Shown here: positions 42,866 through 53,537 of the stretch, in pieces | Layout: every line of letters starts with the position of its first letter | Numbering within the stretch: position 1 is the first letter of the stretch | Source of the DNA: Clostridium sp. DL-VIII | GTDB lineage: Bacteria > Bacillota > Clostridia > Clostridiales > Clostridiaceae | DNA length: 64,000 nucleotides | Assembly: GCF_000230835.1 (NCBI RefSeq) | Contig: NZ_CM001240.1 | Location: 3,016,779-3,080,778 of the forward strand | Reading direction: 5' to 3' | Translations under genes and position numbers: made by a program | Notes under the pieces: generated by a model | The model's input: only the letters and a program-made list of their open reading frames with translations | The model's database searches: none | What the model was told of the DNA's origin: nothing

Positions 42866-45800
42866 ATGACAAATTATAAAATTGGATTAGATATAGGATC
42901 AACAACAGTGAAATTAGCGGTTCTTGATAATGATAATAGTTTAATTTATAGCAAATATAAAAGGCATTTTTCAGATGTAAGAAGTACTATTGTTGGTTTA
43001 ATAACTGAATGTTACCAAACATTAGGAGATATTAGCTGCAAGATTAATATAACTGGTTCGGGAGGACTATCTGTATCTAAGTGGTTAAGTCTTGGTTTTG
43101 TTCAAGAAGTAATTGCGTGTTCAAAAACAGTTGAAACATTTATTCCGAGAACTGATGTTGTAATAGAGCTTGGTGGAGAAGATGCCAAGATAACATACTT
43201 TAAAGGTGGAATAGAGCAAAGAATGAATGGAAGCTGTGCCGGGGGGACCGGAGCTTTTATTGATCAAATGGCAGTACTATTAAATACGGATGCATTGGGT
43301 CTTAACGAATATGCTAAAGAATATACAGTATTGTACCCAATAGCTTCAAGGTGTGGAGTTTTTGCTAAAACAGATGTACAACCTTTAATAAATGAAGGGG
43401 CTAAAAAGAGTGATATAGCAGCATCAATATTCCAAGCAGTAGTAAACCAAACTATTAGTGGACTCGCTTGCGGTAAACCTATAAGAGGAAATGTAGCTTT
43501 TCTTGGAGGGCCACTATTCTTCTTATCAGAATTAAGAAATAGATTTATAGAAACTTTAAATTTAAGTGGAGATCAAATTATTGCTCCAGAAAATTCTCAG
43601 CTTTTTGTTGCAATGGGAGCTGCTCTTTTGGCAGAAAAGGAACCAATAACATCTTTAGAACAAATAGCAGATAAAATTGCTCATATCTCTAAAGTAAAAG
43701 ATGATACAGATCAAAGACTTGAACCATTATTTAAGAGCGATGAAGACTATAAAAAATTTAAAAATAGACATGACAATGCTGTAGTAAAAAGAGGAGAACT
43801 TAATAACTACAAAGGACGAGCATACTTGGGTATTGATGCAGGATCTACAACAACTAAGATTGCACTTATAGGAGAAGATTCTGAATTGTTATACTCCTTC
43901 TATGGAAGTAATGAAGGAAGCCCATTAAAGAAAGTTGTTCGCATAATTAAAGATTTATATGAAAAGCTTCCAGAAGACATTGAAATTGTAAATTCCACAG
44001 TTACAGGTTATGGAGAAGCTTTAATTAAGGCAGCTCTTCATATAGATATTGGTGAAATTGAAACAATTGCTCACTACAAGGCTGCAGATTATTTCTTACC
44101 GGGAGTAGATTTTATCTTGGATATAGGTGGACAAGATATGAAATGCATTAAAATAAAAAATGGTGCAATAGATAGTATAATATTAAATGAAGCTTGTTCA
44201 TCAGGGTGCGGTTCATTTATTGAAAGTTTTGCTAAGTCATTAGATATGAAGGTTGAAGATTTCGCAAAGGAAGCAATTCGCTCAAAAGCACCAGTAGACT
44301 TGGGCTCTAGATGTACTGTATTTATGAATTCTAGAGTTAAGCAGTCACAAAAGGAAGGTGCTGAGATTTCAGATATTTCAGCTGGACTTTCATATTCAGT
44401 TATAAAAAATGCTTTATATAAAGTAATAAAGTTAAGAGATGAAAAAGATATAGGTGAAAAGGTAATAGTACAAGGTGGAACTTTTTATAATGAGGCTGTA
44501 CTTAGAAGTTTTGAACTCATTTCTGGAAGAGAAGCTATAAGGCCAGATATATCAGGATTAATGGGAGCTTTTGGATGTGCACTTATAGCAAAGGATAGAT
44601 ATGTTGAAGAAACTAAATCAACTTTGTTGCCAAAAGAGAAAATCAATAAATTTGAAATGACATCATCGTTTAGAAGATGTGGTAAGTGTGGAAATAACTG
44701 CTTACTAACTATAAATAAATTTTCTACTGAAGAAGAATTTATTTCTGGAAATAGGTGTGAAAGAGGACTTGGAATAGAGAAGTCTAAAGAGAATAAATTG
44801 CCAAACTTATATGACTACAAATATAAGAGAACATTTAATTATAAGCCACTTAAAGAGGAAGAAGCAAAGCGTGGAGTAATAGGGATTCCTAGAGTTTTAA
44901 ATATGTATGAAAATTACCCATTTTGGTTTACATTGTTAACTAACTTAGGATTCAGCGTTAAGCTTTCAGCACATTCAAACAAAAAAATATATGAACTTGG
45001 AATTGAAACAATTCCTTCAGAGTCAGCATGTTATCCAGCTAAACTTGCTCATGGACATATAATGAATTTAATAAACAGGGGAATTAAAAATATATTCTAT
45101 CCTTGTATATCGTATGAGAAAAAAGAATTTGAAGAGGCCCAAAATCATTATAACTGTCCTATGGTAACTTCTTATCCAGAATCAATTAAAAATAATATGG
45201 ATGAATTGAAGCTTAATAATATTAACTTTATGGAGCCATTTTTATCTTTAGATAATGATAAAGAACTTGTTAAAAGAATCGCTCACGAATTTAAGATGTT
45301 TAATGTTACCCTAGATGAGGCTAAAGAAGCAGTTGAAGCAGCAAGTAAGGAAAGAGAAGCATATAAACAAGATATAAGAAATAAGGGTGAAGAAGTCCTT
45401 GAGTATTTAAGAAAAAATAATAAAAAGGGAATTGTATTATGTGGAAGACCATATCATATAGATCCAGAAATAAATCATGGTATTCCTGATATTATAACTT
45501 CTTTTGATATGGCTGTATTAACTGAAGACAGTGTATCTCATTTAGGAAGATTAAAGGATAAATTAAGAGTTGTAGATCAGTGGATGTATCATTCAAGATT
45601 ATATAGGGCAGCAGCTTTTGTAGCTGATGAGCCATGCACAGAAATAATTCAGTTAAACTCTTTCGGTTGTGGATTAGATGCTGTTACAACAGATCAAGTT
45701 TCAGAAATTATCTCATCAAAAGGAAAGATATATACAGTATTAAAGATAGATGAAGGAAATAATTTAGGAGCAGCTAAAATAAGAATAAGATCATTAAAAG

Positions 45801-47179
45801 CTGCTGTGGATGAGAGAGAAAGAAAGAATTATAAACCAGTTGAAGAAAAGATAGTTTATAATAATCCAGTATTTACACCAGAAATGAGAAAAACTCATAC
45901 AATTTTATGTCCTCAAATGTCACCAATTCATTTTGAATTGATAGAAACAGCTGCGAGAGCAGCAGGATATAATTTAGAGGTTATGCCTTCAATGGATATG
46001 AAAGCTGTTGATGAAGGATTAAAATATGTTAACAATGATGCTTGTTATCCCTCAATAATAGTTGTTGGGCAGATAGTTGAAGCTCTTAAATCGGGAAAAT
46101 ATGATTTGAATAGTACTGCAGTTATAATGTCTCAAACTGGAGGGGGATGCAGAGCTACTAACTATATTGGTTTTATAAAGCTTGCTTTAAAACATGCTGG
46201 CTTTGAAAATATTCCAATTATATCGTTAAATGCGGTTGGTCTTGAAAAGCAGCCAGGATTTAAGATTACATTGAAGCTGCTTCATAGAGCAATAATGTCA
46301 TTGGTTTATGGTGACTTATTTATGCGTGTTCTATATAGAACAAGGCCTTATGAAAAAGTTAAAGGATCTGCAAATGAACTTCATAGAAAATGGGCTGAAA
46401 GAGTTAAAGCTAATTTAATAAATGGAAGTAAGAAAGAATTTAATAAAAATATAAAAGAAATAATTAGTGACTTTGATAATCTGCCATTATTAAATATTAA
46501 GAAACCAAGAGTTGGAGTCGTTGGGGAGATTTTAGTTAAATTCCATCCAACAGCTAATAATGATGTAGTAGGAATTTTGGAAAGTGAGGGAGCGGAAGCA
46601 GTTGTTCCAGATCTTTTAGATTTCTTTTTCTATTCAGCTTTTGATGCTGATTTTAAAGCTAAATATCTTGCAGGCAGCAAAATGACAAGAAATTTGAGTA
46701 ATGCTGCAATTATATATATAGAGTCATATAGAAAAACTATGAAAAAAGCTTTAGAAAATAGTGAAAGGTTCTCTAAGCCAAAACACATAAAAGAACTAGC
46801 AAATATGGCATCACCTATACTCTCACTTGGAAATCAAACAGGTGAAGGATGGTTTTTAACTGCTGAAATGATAGAGCTTATAGAAAGTGGAGCATCTAAT
46901 ATAGTATGCCTTCAACCTTTTGCCTGCTTGCCTAATCATGTAACAGGAAAAGGAATGATTAAAGCATTAAAGGAAAGATATCCTAAGTCTAATATAGTGG
47001 CTATAGATTATGATCCAGGTGCCTCAAATGTAAATCAATTAAACAGAATCAAATTAATGCTATCTGTTGCGTTTAAGAATTTAGAAGAAGAAGTTAAACT
47101 TCAAAAGGAGCATCAAGAAAGTACTCACAAGCATTCATTTCCAAATGAAATAGGCTTGACACTAGAGGATAATATCTAA
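42866..47179 (+). CDS. Giant acyl-CoA dehydratase activase-like protein
   Basis: A 1437-residue protein. Two BadF/BadG/BcrA/BcrD-type ATPase modules come first, each with a [10 protein letters not shown] / [10 protein letters not shown] phosphate loop; their signatures are [10 protein letters not shown]...[15 protein letters not shown] (near 110-135) and [16 protein letters not shown]...[15 protein letters not shown] (near 425-460), with Cys that would hold a [4Fe-4S] cluster. [11 protein letters not shown] cluster (near 610) and then DUF2229/2-hydroxyglutaryl-CoA dehydratase-like regions follow ([54 protein letters not shown]). Such proteins are common in clostridia, about this length, and no reaction is proven to my knowledge. 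GTAGGTG precedes the ATG; no dehydratase subunits are adjacent. Confidence 0.92.
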   Translation: MTNYKIGLDIGSTTVKLAVLDNDNSLIYSKYKRHFSDVRSTIVGLITECYQTLGDISCKINITGSGGLSVSKWLSLGFVQEVIACSKTVETFIPRTDVVIELGGEDAKITYFKGGIEQRMNGSCAGGTGAFIDQMAVLLNTDALGLNEYAKEYTVLYPIASRCGVFAKTDVQPLINEGAKKSDIAASIFQAVVNQTISGLACGKPIRGNVAFLGGPLFFLSELRNRFIETLNLSGDQIIAPENSQLFVAMGAALLAEKEPITSLEQIADKIAHISKVKDDTDQRLEPLFKSDEDYKKFKNRHDNAVVKRGELNNYKGRAYLGIDAGSTTTKIALIGEDSELLYSFYGSNEGSPLKKVVRIIKDLYEKLPEDIEIVNSTVTGYGEALIKAALHIDIGEIETIAHYKAADYFLPGVDFILDIGGQDMKCIKIKNGAIDSIILNEACSSGCGSFIESFAKSLDMKVEDFAKEAIRSKAPVDLGSRCTVFMNSRVKQSQKEGAEISDISAGLSYSVIKNALYKVIKLRDEKDIGEKVIVQGGTFYNEAVLRSFELISGREAIRPDISGLMGAFGCALIAKDRYVEETKSTLLPKEKINKFEMTSSFRRCGKCGNNCLLTINKFSTEEEFISGNRCERGLGIEKSKENKLPNLYDYKYKRTFNYKPLKEEEAKRGVIGIPRVLNMYENYPFWFTLLTNLGFSVKLSAHSNKKIYELGIETIPSESACYPAKLAHGHIMNLINRGIKNIFYPCISYEKKEFEEAQNHYNCPMVTSYPESIKNNMDELKLNNINFMEPFLSLDNDKELVKRIAHEFKMFNVTLDEAKEAVEAASKEREAYKQDIRNKGEEVLEYLRKNNKKGIVLCGRPYHIDPEINHGIPDIITSFDMAVLTEDSVSHLGRLKDKLRVVDQWMYHSRLYRAAAFVADEPCTEIIQLNSFGCGLDAVTTDQVSEIISSKGKIYTVLKIDEGNNLGAAKIRIRSLKAAVDERERKNYKPVEEKIVYNNPVFTPEMRKTHTILCPQMSPIHFELIETAARAAGYNLEVMPSMDMKAVDEGLKYVNNDACYPSIIVVGQIVEALKSGKYDLNSTAVIMSQTGGGCRATNYIGFIKLALKHAGFENIPIISLNAVGLEKQPGFKITLKLLHRAIMSLVYGDLFMRVLYRTRPYEKVKGSANELHRKWAERVKANLINGSKKEFNKNIKEIISDFDNLPLLNIKKPRVGVVGEILVKFHPTANNDVVGILESEGAEAVVPDLLDFFFYSAFDADFKAKYLAGSKMTRNLSNAAIIYIESYRKTMKKALENSERFSKPKHIKELANMASPILSLGNQTGEGWFLTAEMIELIESGASNIVCLQPFACLPNHVTGKGMIKALKERYPKSNIVAIDYDPGASNVNQLNRIKLMLSVAFKNLEEEVKLQKEHQESTHKHSFPNEIGLTLEDNI

Positions 47180-47257
47180 AATGTAATAGAAAAGTTTATA
47201 TTTAGATAATAGTTTATTATATTTAAAAAATATATTTAATAATTATATTTAAAATTA

Positions 47258-47313
47258 ATGCACAATGTACAAAATATATATTATAGATATTGTACATTGT
47301 GCATATAATTTTT
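47258..47313 (+). terminator. Terminator of the giant activase-like gene
   Basis: ATGCACAATGTACAA (47258-47272) and TTGTACATTGTGCAT (47290-47304) are a perfect 15-bp stem followed by ATAATTTTT. The remaining about 230 bp up to 47543 hold nothing I recognise. Confidence 0.85.
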
Positions 47314-47543
47314 GCTTAAGTAATGTGAAAATTTAAAGGTATCATTTTTAATATTAATAAAACTGTTTTATAGTTGATTTATAAATGCAGAGTATATATA
47401 GTAAGATATATGGAAACATGGCGAAAAACAAGTTTACTACATGCAAGTTGATTATGGAATAAACTGGTTAGAAGTTTTAGAATATTAATCTGCAATATAT
47501 ATAATGGTTAGAATTTTTAAATGAAAACAACTTGGAGGTAATT

Positions 47544-48584
47544 ATGGGCACGCAAAATAGTAAGCTAGTAAAAGAACAACCAAAGAAAAAGGGATTTAGT
47601 ATATTAGTATTTTTTGCAGGGATAATTTATATAGTTCTTTTTTTAAGTATAAGTACCCCACTTGTATTACTTTTTGGACCATATGAAAATACGCGCAAGG
47701 TTTTTGTATCAACTTTGCTTGGAACGAGGCATGCTTACTTATTAACTGATTTCTTATCGCAAGATAAGATAAATGAAATTTTAGGAGTTAATGAAGCAGC
47801 AGAAGAAACAAATGAAGATACAGCTAAGGAAAGCGCTACAGATTTAAACAAAGTTCAAGTTAAATATACAAGTGGAAATGAAATTACCAGATACGATATA
47901 CATACGGATAGATATAATGGATATGTGCTAGAAATAAAAAATCCATTGGGTGTCAGAGTGGCAATGACGAAGTATTTAGGGAAAATGGGACAAAAGACAA
48001 GTGAAATGGCTGAGGAACATAATGCTATTGCTGCTATTAATGGAGGAGCTTTTGTTGATAAATCTTCAGATGGAACTTTATATGCAGGAACAGGAGCCGT
48101 TCCAGGTGGATTTGTAATATCAGGAGGAAAACTTATATATCCTCAAAGCAATGTAAAAAGAGATAATGTAGAAAATGTTATAGCTTTTACTAAAGAAGGC
48201 AAGCTTATTGTTGGAGATCATACTCTTGCAGAATTGCAGAAATTAAACGTACAGGAAGCAATGTGTTTTAGAAGACCTAATATTATCATTAATGGAGAAC
48301 CACAAGTAAAAGACAAAAATGCAGATGGTTTAAATCCTAGAACAGCAGTTGGACAAAAAGAAGACGGAACTGTAATTTTTTTGGTCATTGATGGTAGAAA
48401 AATTACTGCTCCAGGAGCAAGCCTATATGATGTTCAGCAAATTATGTTAGATAGAGGTGCCATTAATGCTGGTGCTCTTGATGGTGGCTATTCATCGACA
48501 ATGTATTATAAGGGAGATGTAATAAATTCTCCAAATGCTTGGGATGGAGAAAGATCTGTTGCTACTGCATTTTATGTTGAATAA
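47544..48584 (+). CDS. Membrane-anchored phosphodiester glycosidase family protein (NAGPA-like)
   Basis: A 346-residue protein with an N-terminal membrane helix (about 20-45, GFSILVFFAGIIYIVLFLSIS). The outer domain is of the NAGPA/phosphodiester glycosidase type: EMAEEHNAIAAINGGAFV, GAVPGGFVISGGKLIY, NPRTAVGQKEDGTVIFLVIDGR and GAINAGALDGGYSSTMYY. This family can cleave sugar-phosphodiester links, as in teichoic acids or capsule. TTG 47532 overlaps GGAGG; ATG 47544 is the start. The next gene encodes another exported protein 94 bp away in the same direction, so the two may act together on the surface. Confidence 0.9.
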   Translation: MGTQNSKLVKEQPKKKGFSILVFFAGIIYIVLFLSISTPLVLLFGPYENTRKVFVSTLLGTRHAYLLTDFLSQDKINEILGVNEAAEETNEDTAKESATDLNKVQVKYTSGNEITRYDIHTDRYNGYVLEIKNPLGVRVAMTKYLGKMGQKTSEMAEEHNAIAAINGGAFVDKSSDGTLYAGTGAVPGGFVISGGKLIYPQSNVKRDNVENVIAFTKEGKLIVGDHTLAELQKLNVQEAMCFRRPNIIINGEPQVKDKNADGLNPRTAVGQKEDGTVIFLVIDGRKITAPGASLYDVQQIMLDRGAINAGALDGGYSSTMYYKGDVINSPNAWDGERSVATAFYVE

Positions 48585-48678
48585 AGTATAACTTTCTTAT
48601 CGAATCTCAAGTTATGGTTAACATTATATTAGTAAAGTGGAGATAGGAATAAGAAGTATTTTTAGGAGAGGATTAAGT

Positions 48679-49737
48679 ATGAAAAACCTGGTAAGAATAA
48701 TTGCATGGACACTTATGGCGTTAGTAATTCAGCAAGGTATATTTTTATATATAGAGAATGTATATTTAGCTTCAGATGTAAAAATACAGGCTGAGAAAGT
48801 TGAAGAAAAGGAAACTACTCCAGAGCAAAAAAATGAGATTGATATAAAAAATGGTGTAGATAAAGTTTCAGTATCATCAGATGGAAGATTCGCTGCTTAT
48901 TTAGATGATAGCAAACTTAAAGTATTAGATAGCAATGATAATAGTGAAAAAGAATTTCAAAGTGAAGATAACGGAAAAGTAGTATTTTATAAATGGTTAA
49001 CAAATGAAAATAGTATAATTGTTATTCAGCAAGTACAAACCAATAACGGATCTTATTTTGAACCAGTATCATTTAATGCACAAAAAGGTGAAACAAGACA
49101 ACTAACAGATTTTAATTATAATGAATTAAATATAAATGTAAATAAAGGTGACACAGTTGATGATGTAATATTTTCTACTGCAACTCATACTCTTTATATA
49201 AAAGTGAAAAAGACAAGTGGAAAGAGCGATTTATATTATGCAAATATAATGAATGAATTGGAAAAGGTAAGATCAAACAAGGAAATAGGAAATGTGGTGG
49301 TACCAACAACAAGTACAAATGCAGTGATGGAAATGGGGAATGGGGCAACTATATTAAATGGCCCGGATATAGAAATACCTAATGTTCAAGTTAAGAGGGT
49401 ATTAGGCAGTGATGTTAATGATAATGTATATTTTGGAGAAGAGGTAAGTGGCAAGATAACCAAAATATATTATAAAGTATTAAATAATGAAAAATCTCAA
49501 TGGCATACATTAACTCTACAAAGTCCAGTAGCAAGAGAAGATATAATAATCGATTATTCAGGAGATGTTTACATAAATGATAAAGCCTCAAATAGTGTTT
49601 CAGAGCTTATAGGTAAAAAGACCATTAAGTATGAAGGCGAATTATTACAGTCATATTCAAAAGGGATTATATCTAAAAGTGGAAATAAGCTTATAAAGAA
49701 CGAAGTCCCAGAAAATAGAATATCTATTAATAATTAA
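48679..49737 (+). CDS. Exported or membrane-anchored protein, beta-propeller-like
   Basis: A 352-residue protein. The N-terminus (MKNLVRIIAWTLMALVIQQGIFLYIENVYLAS) is a membrane anchor or uncleaved signal. The rest is beta-rich with repeated short blades (VSVSSDGRFAAYLDDSKLKVLD, ENSIIVIQQVQTNNGSYFEPVSFNAQKG, NDNVYFGEEVSGKITKIYYKVL), suggesting a WD40/TolB-like propeller. ATG 48679 is chosen, 8 bp after AGGAGAGG (48663-48670); a reading from 48637 has no site. It follows the NAGPA-like gene and is closed by a terminator. Function unknown. Confidence 0.75.
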   Translation: MKNLVRIIAWTLMALVIQQGIFLYIENVYLASDVKIQAEKVEEKETTPEQKNEIDIKNGVDKVSVSSDGRFAAYLDDSKLKVLDSNDNSEKEFQSEDNGKVVFYKWLTNENSIIVIQQVQTNNGSYFEPVSFNAQKGETRQLTDFNYNELNINVNKGDTVDDVIFSTATHTLYIKVKKTSGKSDLYYANIMNELEKVRSNKEIGNVVVPTTSTNAVMEMGNGATILNGPDIEIPNVQVKRVLGSDVNDNVYFGEEVSGKITKIYYKVLNNEKSQWHTLTLQSPVAREDIIIDYSGDVYINDKASNSVSELIGKKTIKYEGELLQSYSKGIISKSGNKLIKNEVPENRISINN

Positions 49738-49769
49738 AAATTTGAATTTTTATAATTAAGTATAAAGCA

Positions 49770-49828
49770 TATACATATTTATTCTAAGAAGTTTTAGAAA
49801 GGTTTTAGGATAAGTATGTATTTTATTT
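49770..49828 (+). terminator. Hairpin terminator with G-U pairs
   Basis: TACATATTTATTCTAAGAA pairs with TTTTAGGATAAGTATGTA through several G-U wobbles, followed by TTTTATTT. Confidence 0.6.
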
Positions 49829-49939
49829 AAAAATTTAAAATATGTGGTATAATTAACTAGTAATTGTGAAAACGTGAACAAAAGAAGCAATTTTCATGCA
49901 ATTGAATATGATGATTGTAAGGAAGGATGATGTTGTCTA

Positions 49940-51280
49940 GTGCTTATAAGGAAAAATATATTGAAGCTTGCAATACCAATAATGGTGGAGCAGACTTTTG
50001 TTATGCTGCTAGGAGTGTGTAATACCATGATGGCAGGACATATTGGGAAAGAAGCCGTTTCAGCTATTGGAATGGTCGATTCAATAAATAACTTATTTAT
50101 AGCTTTTTTTGCGGCATTATCAGTTGGAGCAACTGTAGTTGTCGCACAAGAAATTGGACAAGGCTATACTAAAAGGGCTAATGAGACTGCAAAACAGGCT
50201 ATAGTGTCTGGAATTGCAGTTTCAGTGACTATAACCTTGCTTCTATGGATTTTACGGATTCCGGTGATAAATTTTCTTTATGGATCTGCAGAAGAATTAG
50301 TAAAATCAGATGCAAAATTATATATAGAATTTACATTGTTAACTTATCCACTTATAGCACTTGATCAAATTGCTAATGGGATACTTAGAGGAACTGGAGA
50401 TACTAAAACACCGATGTACATCTCTATGTTTATGAATATAGTGAATATAATTTTAGGATACACATTGATATATGGAGTAGATCTCTTACATATACCTCCA
50501 TTTGGAATAATGGGAGCTGCTATGGCCATAGCTATTGCTAGGACAATAGGAGCAATAATTATAATAATAGTTCTAATTAGAGGAAGCAAAAATATAAAAA
50601 TTGATAAAATATATCCGTTTAAATTTAATTTGAAAATACAAAAGGATATATTCAATATAGGAATACCAGCAGGAATGGAACAGGTGATTTTTCAAATGGG
50701 CAAGTTACTTGTACAAGTATTTATAGTTACAATGGGAACAGCGTCTATTGCGGCTAATGCTATTACAATGTCCATAACACAAATAATAAATGTTCCAGGA
50801 AATGCACTTTGCTTAGCTGCCACAACTTTAGTTGGGCAATATGTTGGACGAGATGATATAAAAGGAGCAAAAAGTACATTATTTTATTTGGCAAAATTCG
50901 CAACTGTCTGTCTAGTAACGGTTGGAGCTATATTTGTTCCTATTTCAGGATGGGTAGCGAGTTTCTATACAAGCGATCCAGAGGTAATAAGGCTTACATC
51001 AATCCTTCTTACAAGTAATAGCATAGCAGTTTTATTTTGGGCAAGTTCATTTGTAGTTTCATCAGGACTCAAAGGAGCAGGAGATACTAGATATACTATG
51101 CTGACCGCATTTATAGGTATGTGGATATTTAGAATATGTTTGGGATATGTTTTAGGAATATTGCTTAAGGTTGGAATTCTTGGAATATGGATTGCAATGT
51201 ATACCGATTGGTTTGTTCGTGGAACAATGTATTTGATTAGACTTAGGGGAACTAAATGGCTTAAACATAGGCTGATATAG
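49940..51280 (+). CDS. MATE-family efflux transporter (copy 1)
   Basis: A 446-residue MATE protein with 12 membrane helices. Family signs are LAIPIMVEQTFVMLLGVCNTMMAGHIG, ANGILRGTGDTKTP and the second-half equivalents NIGIPAGMEQVIFQMGKLLVQ and SSGLKGAGDTRYTMLTAFIGMW. It exports cationic drugs or metabolites with Na+ or H+. GTG 49940 is taken as the start, with AAGGAAGG about 10 bp ahead. A close paralogue begins at 54786, and long stretches are identical or nearly so (VEQTFVMLLG, HIG..AVSAIGMVDSINN, FFAALSVGATVVVAQ, KRANETAKQAIVSGI), so the pair arose by duplication. Confidence 0.93.
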   Translation: MLIRKNILKLAIPIMVEQTFVMLLGVCNTMMAGHIGKEAVSAIGMVDSINNLFIAFFAALSVGATVVVAQEIGQGYTKRANETAKQAIVSGIAVSVTITLLLWILRIPVINFLYGSAEELVKSDAKLYIEFTLLTYPLIALDQIANGILRGTGDTKTPMYISMFMNIVNIILGYTLIYGVDLLHIPPFGIMGAAMAIAIARTIGAIIIIIVLIRGSKNIKIDKIYPFKFNLKIQKDIFNIGIPAGMEQVIFQMGKLLVQVFIVTMGTASIAANAITMSITQIINVPGNALCLAATTLVGQYVGRDDIKGAKSTLFYLAKFATVCLVTVGAIFVPISGWVASFYTSDPEVIRLTSILLTSNSIAVLFWASSFVVSSGLKGAGDTRYTMLTAFIGMWIFRICLGYVLGILLKVGILGIWIAMYTDWFVRGTMYLIRLRGTKWLKHRLI

Positions 51281-51497
51281 ATAAGTAATATGTAAATTTA
51301 CGGACGGTAACATAGTATTTATGTAAATTTAAGTTATAATGTTGATAAAAATGTATTATAATAAAAATAATAAGAAATAATATATTAAAAATACAAAAAA
51401 TATTTTAGAGAATGAAGACAGTAAGAAATAAGGTATAGAAGAATAATACAATGCATAAAAATATTTAATGATTTTAGGGGAAAAGGGGAAGTGATTC

Positions 51498-52274
51498 ATG
51501 GATAAAAATAAAAAGTTTAAATTGATTGGTGCTGGTTTAGGAGTTGGAACAATGGCAGCTTTAAGTAGTGTAATAGCTGTAGTTGCACATAAAAAATTTA
51601 AAGAAAATAAAGCCCAAAATATTTCAGAAAAAAATGAATACATTACAGGTAATATTAGAAAATATGGAACATTATATTTAGATGATGAAAAGATGAAGAA
51701 TCCAGTAGACTTCATAGAGTTTAGTGATATTCCAGAATATAATGGTCAAAAAATAGAAATAGGAAATTCGGATGGAAATAATGAAAATAAGTTGTCATGG
51801 GTAGAAATAGATGATAATGGCAAAAAACTTTTAATATGTGACAGAAATATTATTAAAGGAATTTCATGGAATGAATTAAATAAGCAAAATTTAATTTTTG
51901 GTAAAGTAGTAATGATAGAAGATAAGAAATATATTTTAAGACTTTTGTCTGGTTATAGTGAAAAGAAAAATCATAAAGCTAATGAATGGGATAAATATAT
52001 AGTAAATACTGATAAAATTAGCGGATTACCTAAAAATAGTGCTATCGATGCAGATATAAATTCAAAACAGGATAGTGAGAAAAAATTAAATGGAGAAAAT
52101 AATAAGCTTTGGCATTGGTATAAGTTTTCCAGTTTTACACAAAGTGAAGAATTGCAAAGTGAGAAGTTTTGTATAATAAGAGGATTTTATGCTACACTAT
52201 ATTCAAGTCAATCCATTAAAGATTTAAGATATGAAACAGTTGGTTATAGACCAGTTTTAGAGTTAGTAGAATAA
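51498..52274 (+). CDS. Hypothetical membrane-anchored protein
   Basis: A 258-residue protein with an N-terminal membrane helix (about 8-30, LIGAGLGVGTMAALSSVIAVVAHKKF), then a beta-rich region. Segments such as ISWNELNKQNLIFGKVVMIEDKKYILRLLSGY, DKYIVNTDKISGL and ETVGYRPVLELVE resemble hypothetical surface proteins that I associate with clostridia and their phages, but I know no function. A frame on the opposite strand (51356-51715) lies over the promoter and start and is taken to be spurious. GAAAAGGGGAAG lies ahead of the ATG. Single gene with its own terminator. Confidence 0.7.
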   Translation: MDKNKKFKLIGAGLGVGTMAALSSVIAVVAHKKFKENKAQNISEKNEYITGNIRKYGTLYLDDEKMKNPVDFIEFSDIPEYNGQKIEIGNSDGNNENKLSWVEIDDNGKKLLICDRNIIKGISWNELNKQNLIFGKVVMIEDKKYILRLLSGYSEKKNHKANEWDKYIVNTDKISGLPKNSAIDADINSKQDSEKKLNGENNKLWHWYKFSSFTQSEELQSEKFCIIRGFYATLYSSQSIKDLRYETVGYRPVLELVE

Positions 52275-52284
52275 TAGGTTAGAA

Positions 52285-52328
52285 AGCGTATAGATAATAT
52301 TAGTAACTATCTATACGCTATAATTTTT
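52285..52328 (+). terminator. Terminator
   Basis: AGCGTATAGATA (52285-52296) and TATCTATACGCT (52308-52319) are perfect 12-bp arms followed by ATAATTTTTT. Confidence 0.9.
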
Positions 52329-52378
52329 TATAAAATTAAAATATAGCAAATTGGATAAGGAAAAAATAAATATAAAAC

Positions 52379-52427
52379 TTGACAAAAGTGGTTATATATA
52401 ATATTATTTAATTGAAAATGATTCTCA
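52379..52427 (+). promoter_or_regulatory. Promoter with Fur box for the flavodoxin operon
   Basis: -35 TTGACA (52379-52384), 17-bp spacer, -10 TATTAT (52402-52407). The predicted start lies in TGAAAATGATTCTCA (52413-52427), which matches the 7-1-7 Fur box TGATAATNATTATCA at 12 of 14 fixed positions. Iron-loaded Fur bound here would block transcription, so the operon should be induced on iron limitation. Confidence 0.85.
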
Positions 52428-52459
52428 TAATTAATTAAAAAGTAAAGGAGAGCTAGAAA

Positions 52460-52885
52460 ATGAAAATAGTATATTGGTCAGGAACAGGAAATACAGAAAA
52501 GATGGCTCAATTAATTGGACAAGGAATAACTGAAAGTGGAAAAGAAGTTGAGGTTATAAATGTTTCAAATGTAGATATAAGTGCATTATTAGAATTATTA
52601 GATGAAGAGATTCTTGTTTTAGGTTGCCCAGCAATGGGAGATGAAGTATTAGAAGAAGGGGAGTTTGAACCTTTTATAGAGGAAATTTCAACTAAGGTAT
52701 CAGGAAAGAAAGTTGCACTATTTGGCTCTTATGGTTGGGGAGATGGTAAATGGATGAGAGAATTTGAAGAAAGAATGACAGGATATGGATGCACTGTAAT
52801 AGATGAACCATTAATAGTCCAAAATGAACCAGATGAAATGGCAGAAGAGTGCATAAATCTTGGTAAAAAAATAGCTAGTATATAA
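52460..52885 (+). CDS. Flavodoxin
   Basis: A 141-residue flavodoxin. The FMN phosphate loop is WSGTGNTEKMA (residues about 6-16), with loops LGCPAMGDEVLEEGEFEPF (near 54-72) and FGSYGWGDGKWMREFEERM (near 87-105) that hold the isoalloxazine. It carries one or two electrons at low potential and replaces ferredoxin when iron is short, which fits the Fur box at its promoter. AAAGGAG precedes the ATG. It is followed 22 bp later by a DUF3793 gene. Confidence 0.95.
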   Translation: MKIVYWSGTGNTEKMAQLIGQGITESGKEVEVINVSNVDISALLELLDEEILVLGCPAMGDEVLEEGEFEPFIEEISTKVSGKKVALFGSYGWGDGKWMREFEERMTGYGCTVIDEPLIVQNEPDEMAEECINLGKKIASI

Positions 52886-52907
52886 ATTGAGTTGGTGGTG
52901 ACGTGAT

Positions 52908-53537
52908 ATGGAATATCTAGATTTTTATAAGAGATTGGAGTCTATGAAAAATAAAGAGTATATAGAAAATTTTTTAGTGTATAATTCATCATTAGTAATT
53001 GCTGGAGTGAAACCAGCTGTAACAGTGAATTTGAAGAAAAATAACATAAAGTTATATGAGAGCTGGAATATATTTGGAAAGATTTTTTTGGAGAACTTAA
53101 ATTTAAGGTTTATAGAATTAAGAGAAAGCGATAATTCTATAATAATTATGATTTATGATGAAAGAATACTAGAAAAAGAATTAAATCAGGAATCTCATAT
53201 AAAATTTTTAAATGACATAGGTTATCCTTCTAAAGTAGAAATGGATGAATATATGAATACATTAAAATCTAGGTATGATAAATATCACTGTCCACATGAA
53301 TTAGGGTTGTTTCTGGGAATACCTTTTAATGATGTTAAAGATTTTATGGAATGTACCACTAAGAAATGTCTATTATGCGGATACTGGAAGGTATACAATG
53401 ATAGTAAGAATGCAAAAATAATCTTCAACATATATGATAAAGTTAAAGAATACACCATAAAAAATATGCTTCAAGGATACTTATCGCATGACCTCGCTTT
53501 AAGTATAAAAACCTCATTCTATATAAATGCTATCTAA
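52908..53537 (+). CDS. DUF3793-family protein
   Basis: A 209-residue protein of the DUF3793 family, recognised by HCPHELGLFLGIPFNDVKDF and CGYWKVYNDSKNAKIIFNIYDKVKEY. It also has CTTKKCLLCG, a Cys cluster that could bind iron or a metal. In many clostridia this family lies with flavodoxin under Fur control, as here, so it likely belongs to the iron-limitation response. Function unknown. GTTGGTGGTGACG precedes the ATG, a weak site that fits coupling to the flavodoxin gene. Confidence 0.85.
   Translation: MEYLDFYKRLESMKNKEYIENFLVYNSSLVIAGVKPAVTVNLKKNNIKLYESWNIFGKIFLENLNLRFIELRESDNSIIIMIYDERILEKELNQESHIKFLNDIGYPSKVEMDEYMNTLKSRYDKYHCPHELGLFLGIPFNDVKDFMECTTKKCLLCGYWKVYNDSKNAKIIFNIYDKVKEYTIKNMLQGYLSHDLALSIKTSFYINAI

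Noticed and set aside
51356..51715. Minus-strand frame of 119 codons upstream of and over the 51498 gene
   Set aside because: It is made of Phe/Leu/Ile/Ser runs that mirror a Lys/Asn/Glu-rich coding strand and overlaps a supported gene start; no ribosome site.
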